Positions 36,283-44,390 of a stretch of DNA of 64,000 nucleotides are shown here, in pieces. The notes under the pieces were generated by a model. The model made no database searches. It was not told the origin of the DNA and saw nothing but the letters and a program-made list of their open reading frames with translations. This DNA is from Enterobacter ludwigii. GTDB lineage: Bacteria > Pseudomonadota > Gammaproteobacteria > Enterobacterales > Enterobacteriaceae. Both the position numbers and the translations under genes were made by a program. Position 1 is the first letter of the stretch; every line of letters starts with the position of its first letter. The stretch lies in assembly GCF_001750725.1 (NCBI RefSeq), contig NZ_CP017279.1, positions 1,426,001 through 1,490,000 on the forward strand. The letters are read 5' to 3'.

Positions 36283-36311
36283 TTGCCAGGCAGTCCGGGG
36301 CTGCCTGGCAA
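36283..36311. other. Strong stem-loop between katN and cioA
   Basis: TTGCCAGGCAG and CTGCCTGGCAA form a perfect 11-bp stem around seven bases. On the minus (coding) strand no T-run follows, so it may slow or protect transcripts, or reduce read-through from katN to cioA, rather than act as a full terminator. Confidence 0.65.
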
Positions 36312-36317
36312 AATCGG

Positions 36318-37190
36318 TTACGGTTTTTTCTTCCCGGCACCCAGTTCGGCGCCGGTCAGCGGGTCGGAATGTGGATCGGACTTCGTGCGGGCCGACATCG
36401 CTTTGACCAGCGTGGCCTGCTCGGTCGTCAGCGTCACGCTTGCACTCCCGTCACCGCCGTCAACGGCAGGTTGGGGGGATTCAACGTAGTCGAAATGTTT
36501 ATCGCTGTTCCAGCTTCCGCGAACCTCTCCACCTTCAGACATATTGTAGTACTTGTTGGTGTATTCCTCGATTGGCGGCAGTTTTCCCGGAGGGAAATTA
36601 TTACGAATGGACTGAAGCGCCTTCTCAAAGGAGAGCTGGTGCGCCGCCTCACGCGTCATCAGAAACGCCAGCGCATCCTTCACGCCCGGATCGTCCGTGA
36701 CGTTAATCAGCCGTTCATAGATGATCTTCGCTCGGGCCTCGGCAGCCACATTTGAGCGCAGATCGGCGGTCGGCTCGCCAATGGTGTCGACATAAGCCGC
36801 CGTCCACGGCACCCCGGCGGAGTTGGTCAACGGAGTACCGCCACCGTAAAGCAGGGAGGTGATATGGCTGTCGTTACCGTTTTCGGTCATGGACCGATAC
36901 AGCTCGGCTTCATTTTCCACGCCCTCCGCCAGTGCGCCTTTAGCCCCTTTATTAAGCATACCCACCAGGGTACCGATAATTTCAAGGTGGCTTAACTCTT
37001 CGGTCGCGATATCCATCAGCATATCTTTACGACCCGGGTCGTCATCACTCAGCCCCTGAGTGAAGTAACGGCAGGCGGCGGCCAGCTCGCCCTGAGGACC
37101 GCCGAATTGTTCCAGTAATAAATTGGCAAGGCCGGGATTCGGTTCGGCAACCCGAACCGTATATTGTAATTGTTTGACGTGTCGAAACAT
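36318..37190 (-). CDS. katN: Manganese catalase KatN
   Basis: This 290-residue non-haem catalase breaks down hydrogen peroxide with a dimanganese centre. Ligands are visible: E35 in GPQGELAA, E65 and H68 in ATEELSHLE, and a second Glu/His pair in YERL and REAAHQLSFEKA. I chose the ATG at 37190 because AGGAGAG lies six bases upstream and Salmonella KatN starts MFRHVKQ; an ATG at 37226 would add 12 residues. In Salmonella katN belongs to the sigma-S-dependent yciGFE-katN group, and here it follows yciE by 16 bases, matching that arrangement. Confidence 0.95.
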   Translation of the reverse strand: MFRHVKQLQYTVRVAEPNPGLANLLLEQFGGPQGELAAACRYFTQGLSDDDPGRKDMLMDIATEELSHLEIIGTLVGMLNKGAKGALAEGVENEAELYRSMTENGNDSHITSLLYGGGTPLTNSAGVPWTAAYVDTIGEPTADLRSNVAAEARAKIIYERLINVTDDPGVKDALAFLMTREAAHQLSFEKALQSIRNNFPPGKLPPIEEYTNKYYNMSEGGEVRGSWNSDKHFDYVESPQPAVDGGDGSASVTLTTEQATLVKAMSARTKSDPHSDPLTGAELGAGKKKP

Positions 37191-37206
37191 GTCTTCTCTC
37201 CTGAGG

Positions 37207-37713
37207 TTATTTTTTTGCTTCGACACCGGATGCGTCTGAACGCAGCAGGAACTGTTCGGTGGTCTGTGGAATGTGGCGAATCAGCCAGTCGGCCATCTCG
37301 CGCTCTTCCGCCAGGATACTCTCGATGGCGGGCACGGAAGCCATGTCGCCCGCTTTTTTGGCCGCGGCCAGCAGGGAGGTGTAGCAGGCTATTTCAAACT
37401 GTTCGAAAACATAGCCGCTGATAGACCCTTTGACGATCTCATCAGAGGGGAACATCCCGCCAATGGATTGTCCGAGCGCCGCCATTTTACTCATCGAATC
37501 TTTTAAAACCGAACGAGAAATATCATTACGGTCGAGGATCTCTTCCAGTAAGGTAATTTGTCGCTTTGTTTCACTAATATGCTGCTCAATTCTGGCGCGA
37601 ACATCGGGATAATTATCGATACGGCTGGCCATGGATTCCAGCATAGATTCGGCTTGCTTTTCCATCGCATGGGCATCGCGTAGCCAGTCATGGTAGTGTT
37701 CTACGTGATTCAT
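37207..37713 (-). CDS. yciE: Ferritin-like DUF892 protein YciE
   Basis: This 168-residue four-helix protein belongs with YciF to the DUF892 ferritin-like family. Repeated Glu/His-rich helices (WLRDAHAMEKQAESML, EQHISETKRQ, AEEREMADWLIRHI) suggest a metal site. The start at 37713 has a GAGGA site and begins MNHVEHYHDW as in E. coli YciE; in-frame codons upstream run into the small ORF before it. It lies between the small membrane ORF and katN in the same orientation. Confidence 0.92.
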   Translation of the reverse strand: MNHVEHYHDWLRDAHAMEKQAESMLESMASRIDNYPDVRARIEQHISETKRQITLLEEILDRNDISRSVLKDSMSKMAALGQSIGGMFPSDEIVKGSISGYVFEQFEIACYTSLLAAAKKAGDMASVPAIESILAEEREMADWLIRHIPQTTEQFLLRSDASGVEAKK

Positions 37714-37738
37714 TATAATGTCCTCATTATGGTGTCGC

Positions 37739-37942
37739 TTATTTGGTCTCACTCTCAGCAGCCTGATCGGCACGCGCAGCACTGTAGCCAGATAAATGGC
37801 CGACAATATTGGCGTAGATACTGATGATAATGACCCATAGCACGCTGCTCTTCCACCATAAAACGGAAGGGATAGCGAGTATGAACCATATTATTGCTGC
37901 CGTTAAATGGCACCGTTTAATAGTCCTGGGACTGATGCTCAT
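37739..37942 (-). CDS. Small two-helix membrane protein in the yci-katN group
   Basis: The 67-residue product has two hydrophobic stretches (about 14-30 and 33-50, including IIWFILAIPSVLWW and VLWVIIISIYANIVG) and a short polar tail. AAAGG precedes the start. I do not recognise the family. It is inserted between yciF and yciE with 23- and 25-base gaps, so it is likely co-transcribed. I do not recall it in the Salmonella operon. Confidence 0.65.
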   Translation of the reverse strand: MSISPRTIKRCHLTAAIIWFILAIPSVLWWKSSVLWVIIISIYANIVGHLSGYSAARADQAAESETK

Positions 37943-37965
37943 TTTATTTAACCTTTGCTATAGCG

Positions 37966-38460
37966 TCATTTTTGCGCTTTTTGGTTAATATTGCCTACGG
38001 CCAGGTCGGTAAGTTTAAGATCGGTTTCTTTCTCTTCTTCCAGCGTTTCGGCCAGAAGTTTAACGGCTTTTTTATAGCCCAGTTGTTCTGCTAATGTGGC
38101 GAGGGTACCGTAACTGGCAATTTCGTAATGCTCCACTTTTTGTGCTGCGGCAATTAATGCGGCGTCACGCACCTCATTTTTCTCGGTGCTCTCGATGACC
38201 TCATTGGCCTCTTCAATCAGGCCTTCCATTGCTACGCACTTCATACGCTTGAGCTTAAGGCCAGATTCTTGCTCGATAATCTGGTCGATACGCTCAATCT
38301 GACCCTGCGTCTCTTCAAGGTGTGCACTAAAGGCTGCGCTCAGTTTTTCACCGGAGGCAGCACGAGCCAGTTTGCCGAGCGCGCGGGTCAGCTGCTTCTC
38401 AGCGCTGTAGGTATCGGACAGGAGGTGAATAAACACATCTTCGACACTTTTCATATTCAT
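37966..38460 (-). CDS. yciF: Ferritin-like DUF892 protein YciF
   Basis: This 164-residue protein closely matches E. coli YciF, a dimeric four-helix bundle with a ferritin-like dinuclear metal site. Recognisable segments are EDVFIHLLSDTYSAEKQL and ESTEKNEVRDAALIAAAQ (helix with likely metal ligands). Two adjacent ATG codons occur at 38463 and 38460; I chose 38460 because E. coli YciF begins MNMK. It is the second gene of the yci group. Confidence 0.94.
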   Translation of the reverse strand: MNMKSVEDVFIHLLSDTYSAEKQLTRALGKLARAASGEKLSAAFSAHLEETQGQIERIDQIIEQESGLKLKRMKCVAMEGLIEEANEVIESTEKNEVRDAALIAAAQKVEHYEIASYGTLATLAEQLGYKKAVKLLAETLEEEKETDLKLTDLAVGNINQKAQK

Positions 38461-38491
38461 CATTACGCTCCGGTAAAATAAAGAAGGGGTA

Positions 38492-38513
38492 CTGCGAGCC
38501 TGGAGGCCCGCAG
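38492..38513. other. Stem-loop between yciG and yciF
   Basis: CTGCG-A-GCCT / AGGC-C-CGCAG pairs with one internal mismatch. No T-run follows on the coding strand; it may stabilise the short yciG message or reduce read-through. Confidence 0.5.
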
Positions 38514-38551
38514 CATGCTCTCTGTTTTAAATAAAAGAGATTTACATCAGA

Positions 38552-38731
38552 TCAGGAGTTTTTACGGCCACCACCGTGGCTGTTTTCTCCTCCTTTCTTA
38601 CCTGCTTCAGATGCGCGTTGCGGATCGTTTTTAAAATTACCGCCGCTGTGCTGGCCACCTTTACGTCCAGCTTCTGATGCTTTTTCACGGTCTTGTGCGA
38701 AATTACCGGAACCACCACGATGCTCTGCCAT
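38552..38731 (-). CDS. yciG: Stress protein YciG (KGG-repeat)
   Basis: This 59-residue hydrophilic protein carries the repeated motif SEAGRKGGQHSGG / SEAGKKGGENSHGG typical of the KGG (GsiB-like) stress proteins. The start MAEHRGGSGNF matches E. coli YciG, with GAGG upstream. In E. coli and Salmonella it is under sigma-S control. It is the promoter-proximal gene of the yciG-yciF-yciE-katN set, behind a 21-bp dyad operator candidate. Confidence 0.93.
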   Translation of the reverse strand: MAEHRGGSGNFAQDREKASEAGRKGGQHSGGNFKNDPQRASEAGKKGGENSHGGGRKNS

Positions 38732-38763
38732 ATTAAACCTCATATATTGGTTATGTCAGTTAA

Positions 38764-38784
38764 GATACGAAAATATTCCGTATC
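38764..38784. promoter_or_regulatory. Candidate operator dyad upstream of yciG
   Basis: GATACG and CGTATC form a perfect 6-bp inverted repeat around nine A/T-rich bases, 33 bases before the yciG start. The position overlaps where the promoter should lie. The regulator is unknown; YncC/McbR and H-NS control this locus in Salmonella and E. coli. Confidence 0.5.
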
Positions 38785-39196
38785 ACTCGTCGTTCGAATA
38801 ATAACTTTAGTCGGTGTTTCATATTCGTCAAATATGTTTTGTAAACCATCGCTTCGTTGCTGAGATATTTCTGATGGTTAACGCTTCGTTTAATATGAAT
38901 ATATCCTGGATGGCTTGCGGTTAACTGCCTGTCTTCATGGAGTTAATCCGCGAGCCGCAGGGGATAACTGTTTTTCTTGCATTGTTTATGCCTGAAGCGC
39001 GTGCGGCAGTCTAAAAATTACAGATTAATCTTAAGGAAAAATATTGGAAATCCGCTTGTTGCGTTAACGAAATAAGATATATGCCACTGATATTTGTTTT
39101 TAATGAGATATTACCTCTTAAGATAATGCTATTTATTACCTCTTAATGGTTAAGCGATGAGGTTATTAATAATACAGTTTGATCAGAAAACGCTTT

Positions 39197-39236
39197 ATTT
39201 AGAGAAGGTGAATCTACATTTAGAGAAGGTGAATCT
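39197..39236. repeat. Tandem direct repeat, 21-bp period
   Basis: The 19-base sequence ATTTAGAGAAGGTGAATCT occurs at 39197-39215 and again at 39218-39236, a 21-base step (two helical turns). It lies about 140 bases before the ydcJ start. Confidence 0.85.
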
Positions 39237-39376
39237 GCCAGGTCATATGGGTGTCAGGGGCAGGCCAGCACACGCTTTAACCACTCCTGTCTTAAGATCA
39301 CAAATCGGAAATTCTTCCCCCCAGAGGGAACGGGTTTCTCTACACTCCAGGTAATATTCACTGGAGGCATGACATC

Positions 39377-40720
39377 ATGGCGAACACCATCACGGCTGAT
39401 GATATTCGGGAACACTTTTCGCAGGCTATGTCGGCGATGTACCAGCAGGAAGTTCCGCAGTACGGCACCTTGCTCGACCTGGTTGCGGACGTAAACCTGG
39501 CGGTTCTGGAAAATAACCCACTATTACATGAACAACTGGCGAACGCGGATGAACTGGCGCGCCTGAATGTGGAGCGTCATGGGGCGATCCGCGTGGGTAC
39601 CGCGCAAGAGCTTTCGACCTTGCGTCGTATGTTTGCCATTATGGGGATGTACCCGGTCAGCTATTATGACCTCTCTCAGGCGGGCGTGCCCGTCCACTCC
39701 ACGGCGTTCCGCCCGGTCGATGATGCGGCGCTGTGCCGAAATCCGTTTCGTATCTTTACCTCGCTGCTGCGCCTCGAACTGATTGACAACGTCGTCCTGC
39801 GTGAGCGTGCCGCGGAGATCCTGTCTCACCGCAATATCTTTACCCCGCGTTGTCTGGAACTTATCGCGCTGCATGAGGCAGAAGGGCACTTTACGGATGC
39901 GCAGGCGCAGGCATTTGTACAGGAGGCGTTAGAAACCTTCCGCTGGCATCGTCATGCGACGGTCGACCAGGAGACCTATCTGGCATTGCATAACGAGCAC
40001 CGACTGATTGCGGATGTGGTCTGTTTCCCGGGGTGCCATATCAACCACCTCACGCCACGTACGCTGGATATTGACCGGGTGCAGGAGCTGATGCCGAAGT
40101 ACGGGATTGAACCCAAAATTCTGATTGAAGGACCACCGCGTCGCGAGGTTCCCGTATTACTGCGCCAGACCAGCTTTAAAGCGCTGGAAGAGCCGGTGCT
40201 GTTTGCCGGGGAGCATACAGGAACGCATACCGCGCGCTTTGGCGAAATTGAACAGCGCGGCGTGGCGCTGACGCCAAAAGGTCGTGCGCTTTATGACAGC
40301 CTGCTTGCAGAAGCCGGTACCGGTAAAGACAACATGACGCACCAGCTCCATTTGCGCGAGATCTTCAGCGTCTTCCCGGACAGCGAATTGTTGATGCGCC
40401 GTCAGGAACTCGCCTATTTCCGCTATCGCCTGACGCCATCCGGGGAAGCGCATCGACATGCGTTTCGTCCGGGAGACGATCCACAGCCGTTAATTGAGCG
40501 CGGGTGGGTTGTCGCTCAGCCGATCACCTATGAAGATTTCCTCCCGGTCAGCGCCGCAGGGATTTTCCAGTCGAATCTGGGCAATGAAACCCAGGCGCGT
40601 AGCCACGGTAACGCCAGTCGCGACGCGTTCGAAGCGGCGCTGGGTTGCCCGGTGTACGATGAGTTCATGCTCTATCAGGAGGCTGAAATCCGCAGCAAAC
40701 AGCGTTGCGGTTTGCTCTGA
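39377..40720 (+). CDS. ydcJ: YdcJ, DUF1338 family (2-oxoadipate dioxygenase/decarboxylase-like)
   Basis: The 447-residue protein matches E. coli YdcJ in length and start (MANTITADDIREHFSQAM). The DUF1338 family includes HglS, an iron(II) enzyme turning 2-oxoadipate into 2-hydroxyglutarate in lysine catabolism; candidate metal-binding His and Glu are in GVPVHSTAF, CFPGCHINHLTPRT and LFAGEHTGTHTARF. Whether YdcJ shares the HglS reaction is not shown here. GGAGG precedes the ATG by nine bases. In E. coli it lies between ydcI and opgD. Confidence 0.92.
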   Translation: MANTITADDIREHFSQAMSAMYQQEVPQYGTLLDLVADVNLAVLENNPLLHEQLANADELARLNVERHGAIRVGTAQELSTLRRMFAIMGMYPVSYYDLSQAGVPVHSTAFRPVDDAALCRNPFRIFTSLLRLELIDNVVLRERAAEILSHRNIFTPRCLELIALHEAEGHFTDAQAQAFVQEALETFRWHRHATVDQETYLALHNEHRLIADVVCFPGCHINHLTPRTLDIDRVQELMPKYGIEPKILIEGPPRREVPVLLRQTSFKALEEPVLFAGEHTGTHTARFGEIEQRGVALTPKGRALYDSLLAEAGTGKDNMTHQLHLREIFSVFPDSELLMRRQELAYFRYRLTPSGEAHRHAFRPGDDPQPLIERGWVVAQPITYEDFLPVSAAGIFQSNLGNETQARSHGNASRDAFEAALGCPVYDEFMLYQEAEIRSKQRCGLL

Positions 40721-40762
40721 AATCGTTACTCTTCTGGGGTGTGATGGAAACAGAAGGTTGTT

Positions 40763-42268
40763 ATGCAAAATCCCTCCGCCCCTGTGATTGAAACGCGCCA
40801 GGGCGCACTGTCTGGTTTAACGGATGAAAACGTACATCTCTGGTGTGGTATTCCCTATGCGGCGCCTCCCGTTGGCAACTGGCGCTGGCGTTCGCCACGG
40901 CCGCCTGAACGCTGGGAGGGGCTGCGTCTGGCCACCGCTTTTTCGCCCTCAAGCTGGCAGAACAGTGAGTATTGCCAGGCGTTAGGCGGCGGCGATCCCG
41001 GCCGGTTCTCAGAAGATTGTCTGTATCTTAACGTCTGGTCACCCGTCGAGCGCCCGGCGCTGCTTCCCGTCATGGTCTGGCTACACGGCGGGGGGTTTAC
41101 CATTGGCGCGGGTGGCCTGCCGCCCTATAACGGTAAGGCGCTGGCAACGCGCGGCGTGGTGGTTGTGACGATCAATTACCGTCTTGGTCACCTTGGCTTC
41201 TTTGCCCATCCCGCGCTGGAAGGAGAAGAAGACCGGGTGGTGCATAACTTTGCGCTGCTGGATCAGATTGCCGCCCTTGAATGGGTTCGGGAGAATATTG
41301 CCGCTTTCGGTGGCGATCCTGACAACGTCACCCTGTTTGGTGAATCCGCCGGCGCGCGCAGCGTGCTGTCGCTGCTGGCGTCTCCGCTGGCGAAGGGACT
41401 CTTCCACAAGGCGATTGTGCAAAGCGGATACACCCTGCCGGATACGCCGCGGGAACAGGCCCTGCAAAAAGGGGAAGCGCTGGCGGCGCATTTCGGCCTT
41501 GAGGAGGCGTCAGCAGAACAGTTACGTGCCATTCCCCCCGAAGCGTTCTGGCCGCTGGCCGCGCCGCTGAACATCGCCCCGGCACCCATCGTCGGAGACT
41601 GTGTTCTGCCGGAATCAATGCTCGATGTGTTCTTTGCCGCGCGTCAGCATCCTGTTCCGGTGATGATTGGGTCGAACAGTGACGAAGCCAGCGTGATGGC
41701 GGTATTTGGTATCGATCTCGCCGGTCAGATCCAGAAGCTTCGCCGTGAACGTCGTTTTGGACTGGGGCTGATCAAACTGCTTTATCCAGGTGTGAAAGGG
41801 GATGTGGAGCTTGGCAGGCAGGTGTGCCGGGATATGGCTTTTACCACCATGGGATATGTGGTGATGCAGGCCCAACAGCGCGTGGGCGGCTTGTGCTGGC
41901 GTTACTGGTTCGACTATGTGGCGGAAGCAGAGCACGCAACCTATATCAACGGTGCCTGGCACGGTAATGAGGTGCCGTACGTGTTTGACACCCTTGGTGA
42001 GATTGAGCCTTCCTGCCACTACGTTAATGCGCGAGACCGGCAATTCGCAGCGCAGGTTGCAGATTATTGGGTGAGTTTTGCGCGTGACGCCGGTCACCGG
42101 GAAAGTCTTCCTGGCCCGACGCACTGGCCGGCCTGTCGAAAAGGAAGGGACGTGCTGCTACGTATCGGCGTGAATAAACATGCAGGTTTCAGGCTTGAAA
42201 ACCGCTTTATGCGCGCGCGCATGAGTCTCTTTAAGCGCGTCATGAAACACCATGTGAGCCTCGACTGA
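40763..42268 (+). CDS. Type B carboxylesterase (PnbA/para-nitrobenzyl esterase-like)
   Basis: This 501-residue alpha/beta hydrolase has no signal peptide and is probably cytosolic. The N-terminal signature is SEDCLYLNVWSP, the oxyanion-hole segment is LHGGGFTIGAG, and the nucleophile elbow is GESAGARS (Ser near residue 196). An acidic residue in GSNSDEASV and the late His in NGAWHGNEVPYVF complete the triad. Natural substrates are unknown. It lies 42 bases after ydcJ, so co-transcription is possible. Its 3' end overlaps the convergent LysR gene by 29 bases. Confidence 0.9.
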   Translation: MQNPSAPVIETRQGALSGLTDENVHLWCGIPYAAPPVGNWRWRSPRPPERWEGLRLATAFSPSSWQNSEYCQALGGGDPGRFSEDCLYLNVWSPVERPALLPVMVWLHGGGFTIGAGGLPPYNGKALATRGVVVVTINYRLGHLGFFAHPALEGEEDRVVHNFALLDQIAALEWVRENIAAFGGDPDNVTLFGESAGARSVLSLLASPLAKGLFHKAIVQSGYTLPDTPREQALQKGEALAAHFGLEEASAEQLRAIPPEAFWPLAAPLNIAPAPIVGDCVLPESMLDVFFAARQHPVPVMIGSNSDEASVMAVFGIDLAGQIQKLRRERRFGLGLIKLLYPGVKGDVELGRQVCRDMAFTTMGYVVMQAQQRVGGLCWRYWFDYVAEAEHATYINGAWHGNEVPYVFDTLGEIEPSCHYVNARDRQFAAQVADYWVSFARDAGHRESLPGPTHWPACRKGRDVLLRIGVNKHAGFRLENRFMRARMSLFKRVMKHHVSLD

Positions 42269-43097
42269 GCAGGCAGGCGCGAAACGCCGCCAGCCCATTT
42301 TCCTGGCCAGGCGATTCGCGCAGAACCAGTCTGTAGCTCGCACCCGTTTTAATGCTGCTCTCAAAAGGCCGCGCCAGCCTTCCGGCGCGGACATCTTCTT
42401 CCACCAGCGTTTCGTCGGCAATGGCCACCCCCAGCCCCTGAATGGCGGCCGTGATGGCAAGGTCCATCGTGTCGAAGTGTTGATTTTTGTGCATAACAAC
42501 CCCCGGGCCTTCCTGCTTCGCCAGCCACAAGGACCAGTCTGTCTTATCCCGTGTCGGGTGAAGGAAGGTTAACGCACCCAGTTCGCAACCTGCTCGCAGG
42601 GGGCTCATTACCGGGGTTAACGCCTCTTCAAACAGCAGATCGCCCGCGCTCATATGGGTGCCAAATACAATGGCCGCGTCGTAAGATTCCGTTTTGAAAT
42701 TGACGTTATGGTCGGTGGTAGTGGTCAATGCGATCTGCAGATCCGGTTGCTCACGCTCCACCTCCAGCAGACGAGGCACCAGCCAGCGCATGGCGCAGGT
42801 GGGTGCTTTGAGTCGGATCACGGTTTGCTGGGTACGGGCCCGATCGGCCAGGGTCAGCAGCGTTTCAAAAGTGGATTGCAATTCCGGAAGCAGGGCGCTG
42901 CCCTGTGGGGAGAGGCGCAGTCCGCGCGCATGGCGCTCAAACAGCGGAAAGCCGAACCACGCTTCAAGGGTGGCGATTTTGCGACTCACGGCTCCCTGCG
43001 TCAGACAGAGTTCTGTTGCGGCATGGGTCAGATTCAGATGACGCGCGGTGACTAAAAAGGCATCAATGGCATTAAGCGGGAGCGAACGGCGTGACAT
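42240..43097 (-). CDS. LysR-family regulator (GcvA-like) of the adjacent aminotransferase module
   Basis: This 285-residue regulator has an N-terminal helix-turn-helix (ATELCLTQGAVSRKIATLE, residues about 22-40) and a substrate-binding effector domain. The start at 43097 follows GAGG and begins MSRRSLPLNAI, typical of GcvA/AmpR-like members; upstream in-frame codons to 43160 overlap the operator region. It is divergent from an aminotransferase gene across 113 bases holding two ACAA-N5-TTGT dyads, so it probably controls that gene and itself. Confidence 0.88.
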   Translation of the reverse strand: MSRRSLPLNAIDAFLVTARHLNLTHAATELCLTQGAVSRKIATLEAWFGFPLFERHARGLRLSPQGSALLPELQSTFETLLTLADRARTQQTVIRLKAPTCAMRWLVPRLLEVEREQPDLQIALTTTTDHNVNFKTESYDAAIVFGTHMSAGDLLFEEALTPVMSPLRAGCELGALTFLHPTRDKTDWSLWLAKQEGPGVVMHKNQHFDTMDLAITAAIQGLGVAIADETLVEEDVRAGRLARPFESSIKTGASYRLVLRESPGQENGLAAFRACLLSRGSHGVS

Positions 43098-43139
43098 TAA
43101 ACACCTCAGGTATGCGTTTTTCTCATGGCTATTATGACA

Positions 43140-43169
43140 ACAATTCGATTGTCCCGACAACTGACTTGT
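43140..43169. promoter_or_regulatory. Paired dyads, candidate LysR-type operator
   Basis: Two copies of ACAA-N5-TTGT lie at 43140-43152 and 43157-43169, centres 17 bases apart, midway between the divergent LysR and aminotransferase genes. Confidence 0.55.
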
Positions 43170-43210
43170 TGTTTGAATAGTTATGCATTCATCATGAGAA
43201 AGGAAAGAGG

Positions 43211-44380
43211 ATGACGTTACACACTCCGGTGCACACCCGTTCCAAATTACCCGATGTGGGAACCACGATTTTTACCGTTATCGGCCAGCTCTCCGCCCGG
43301 CATAACGCCATCAATCTTTCTCAGGGTGCACCCAATTTTTCCTGCGATCCCAAACTGGTCGCCGGGGTGACCCGGGCGATGGAGGCAGGGCACAACCAGT
43401 ACGCGGCAATGACCGGCCTGCAGCCACTTAAAGAGCGTATTGCGGATAAAATTGCCACCCTCTACGGCACGCGCTATGACCCGGCCAGCGAAGTGCTGGT
43501 CACCGCCAGTGCCAGTGAAGGACTCTATTCGGCGATCAGCGGGCTGGTGCACCCGGGCGACGAAGTGATCTACTTTGAACCGTCGTTTGACAGTTACGCC
43601 CCGATTGTTCGCCTGCAGGGGGCCATGCCGGTTGCCATTAAACTGACGGTGCCGGAGTTTGCCGTCAACTGGGATGAAGTCCGTGCGGCGATCACCCCGC
43701 GTACGCGCATGATTATCATCAATACCCCGCACAACCCGAGCGGGCAGGTCTTTTCAGCAGAGGACCTGCAGCAGCTGGTGGCGGTGACCCGCAATACCGA
43801 TATCATTATTTTGTCTGACGAAGTGTACGAACACGTCGTCTTTGATGGTGAACCGCACCACGGTATGGCGACACATCCGCAACTGGCGGAGCGTAGCGTC
43901 ATTATCTCTTCCTTCGGAAAAACCTATCACGTGACCGGCTGGCGTGTGGGTTACTGTGTTGCTCCGGCGGTACTGATGGATGAGATTTGTAAAGTCCATC
44001 AATTTCTGATGTTTTCGGCCGATACGCCAATGCAGCATGCGTTTGCAGAACACATGATTGACCCGCAAACCTGGCTGTCGCTGGCGGCGTTTTATCAGCG
44101 CAAACGCGATCTGCTGCAAAGTTTGCTGGAGGCATCACCGTTCAGACTCTTGCCGAGCGCCGGTTCGTTTTTCCTGCTGGCCGACTACAGCCAGTTTAGC
44201 GATGAGCGCGACAGTGAACTGGTGAAACGGCTGATCGTTGAGTATGGAGTGGCCACCATTCCGCTGTCGGCGTTTTATGCGGATGGTACGGATAATAAAT
44301 TGATTCGTCTCTCTTTTGCGAAAGATGAGGCGACGTTACGGGCAGGTGCCCAGGCCCTGTGTCGGGTTAAACCACGCTAA
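43211..44380 (+). CDS. PLP-dependent aminotransferase, YbdL (methionine aminotransferase)-like
   Basis: The 389-residue class I aminotransferase resembles E. coli YbdL, which prefers methionine, histidine and phenylalanine as amino donors. Segments seen include INLSQGAPNF, NQYAAMTGLQPL, NTPHNPSGQVF, LSDEVYEHVVFDG, and the PLP lysine in SSFGKTYHVTGWRVG. A ribosome-binding AGGAAAGAGG precedes the start. Ten bases separate it from a solute-binding protein gene, suggesting an operon that takes up and transaminates an amino acid, under the divergent LysR. Confidence 0.9.
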   Translation: MTLHTPVHTRSKLPDVGTTIFTVIGQLSARHNAINLSQGAPNFSCDPKLVAGVTRAMEAGHNQYAAMTGLQPLKERIADKIATLYGTRYDPASEVLVTASASEGLYSAISGLVHPGDEVIYFEPSFDSYAPIVRLQGAMPVAIKLTVPEFAVNWDEVRAAITPRTRMIIINTPHNPSGQVFSAEDLQQLVAVTRNTDIIILSDEVYEHVVFDGEPHHGMATHPQLAERSVIISSFGKTYHVTGWRVGYCVAPAVLMDEICKVHQFLMFSADTPMQHAFAEHMIDPQTWLSLAAFYQRKRDLLQSLLEASPFRLLPSAGSFFLLADYSQFSDERDSELVKRLIVEYGVATIPLSAFYADGTDNKLIRLSFAKDEATLRAGAQALCRVKPR

Positions 44381-44390
44381 GGAGTTGGAG

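Larger units (their letters stand above)
38732..39376. other. Long AT-rich intergenic region between yciG and ydcJ
   Basis: These 645 bases separate the divergent stress operon from ydcJ. They contain a dyad near yciG (38764-38784), a 21-bp-period tandem repeat (39197-39236) and a GGAGG ribosome-binding site before ydcJ. A 65-codon frame at 39157-39354 has no ribosome-binding site, and its LEKVNLx repeat is just the tandem DNA repeat, so I do not call it. The middle part (38800-39150) is AT-rich without recognisable features. Confidence 0.5.

Noticed and set aside
37191..37226. Longer KatN start at 37226
   Set aside because: The AGGAGAG site fits the ATG at 37190, and Salmonella KatN begins MFRHVKQ.
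39157..39354. 65-codon frame with repeated LEKVNLx
   Set aside because: No ribosome-binding site; the peptide repeat is simply the 21-bp DNA tandem repeat read in frame.
44316..44390. Upstream start for the amino-acid-binding protein at 44316
   Set aside because: It lies inside the aminotransferase gene and would spoil the signal peptide; GGAG precedes ATG 44391.
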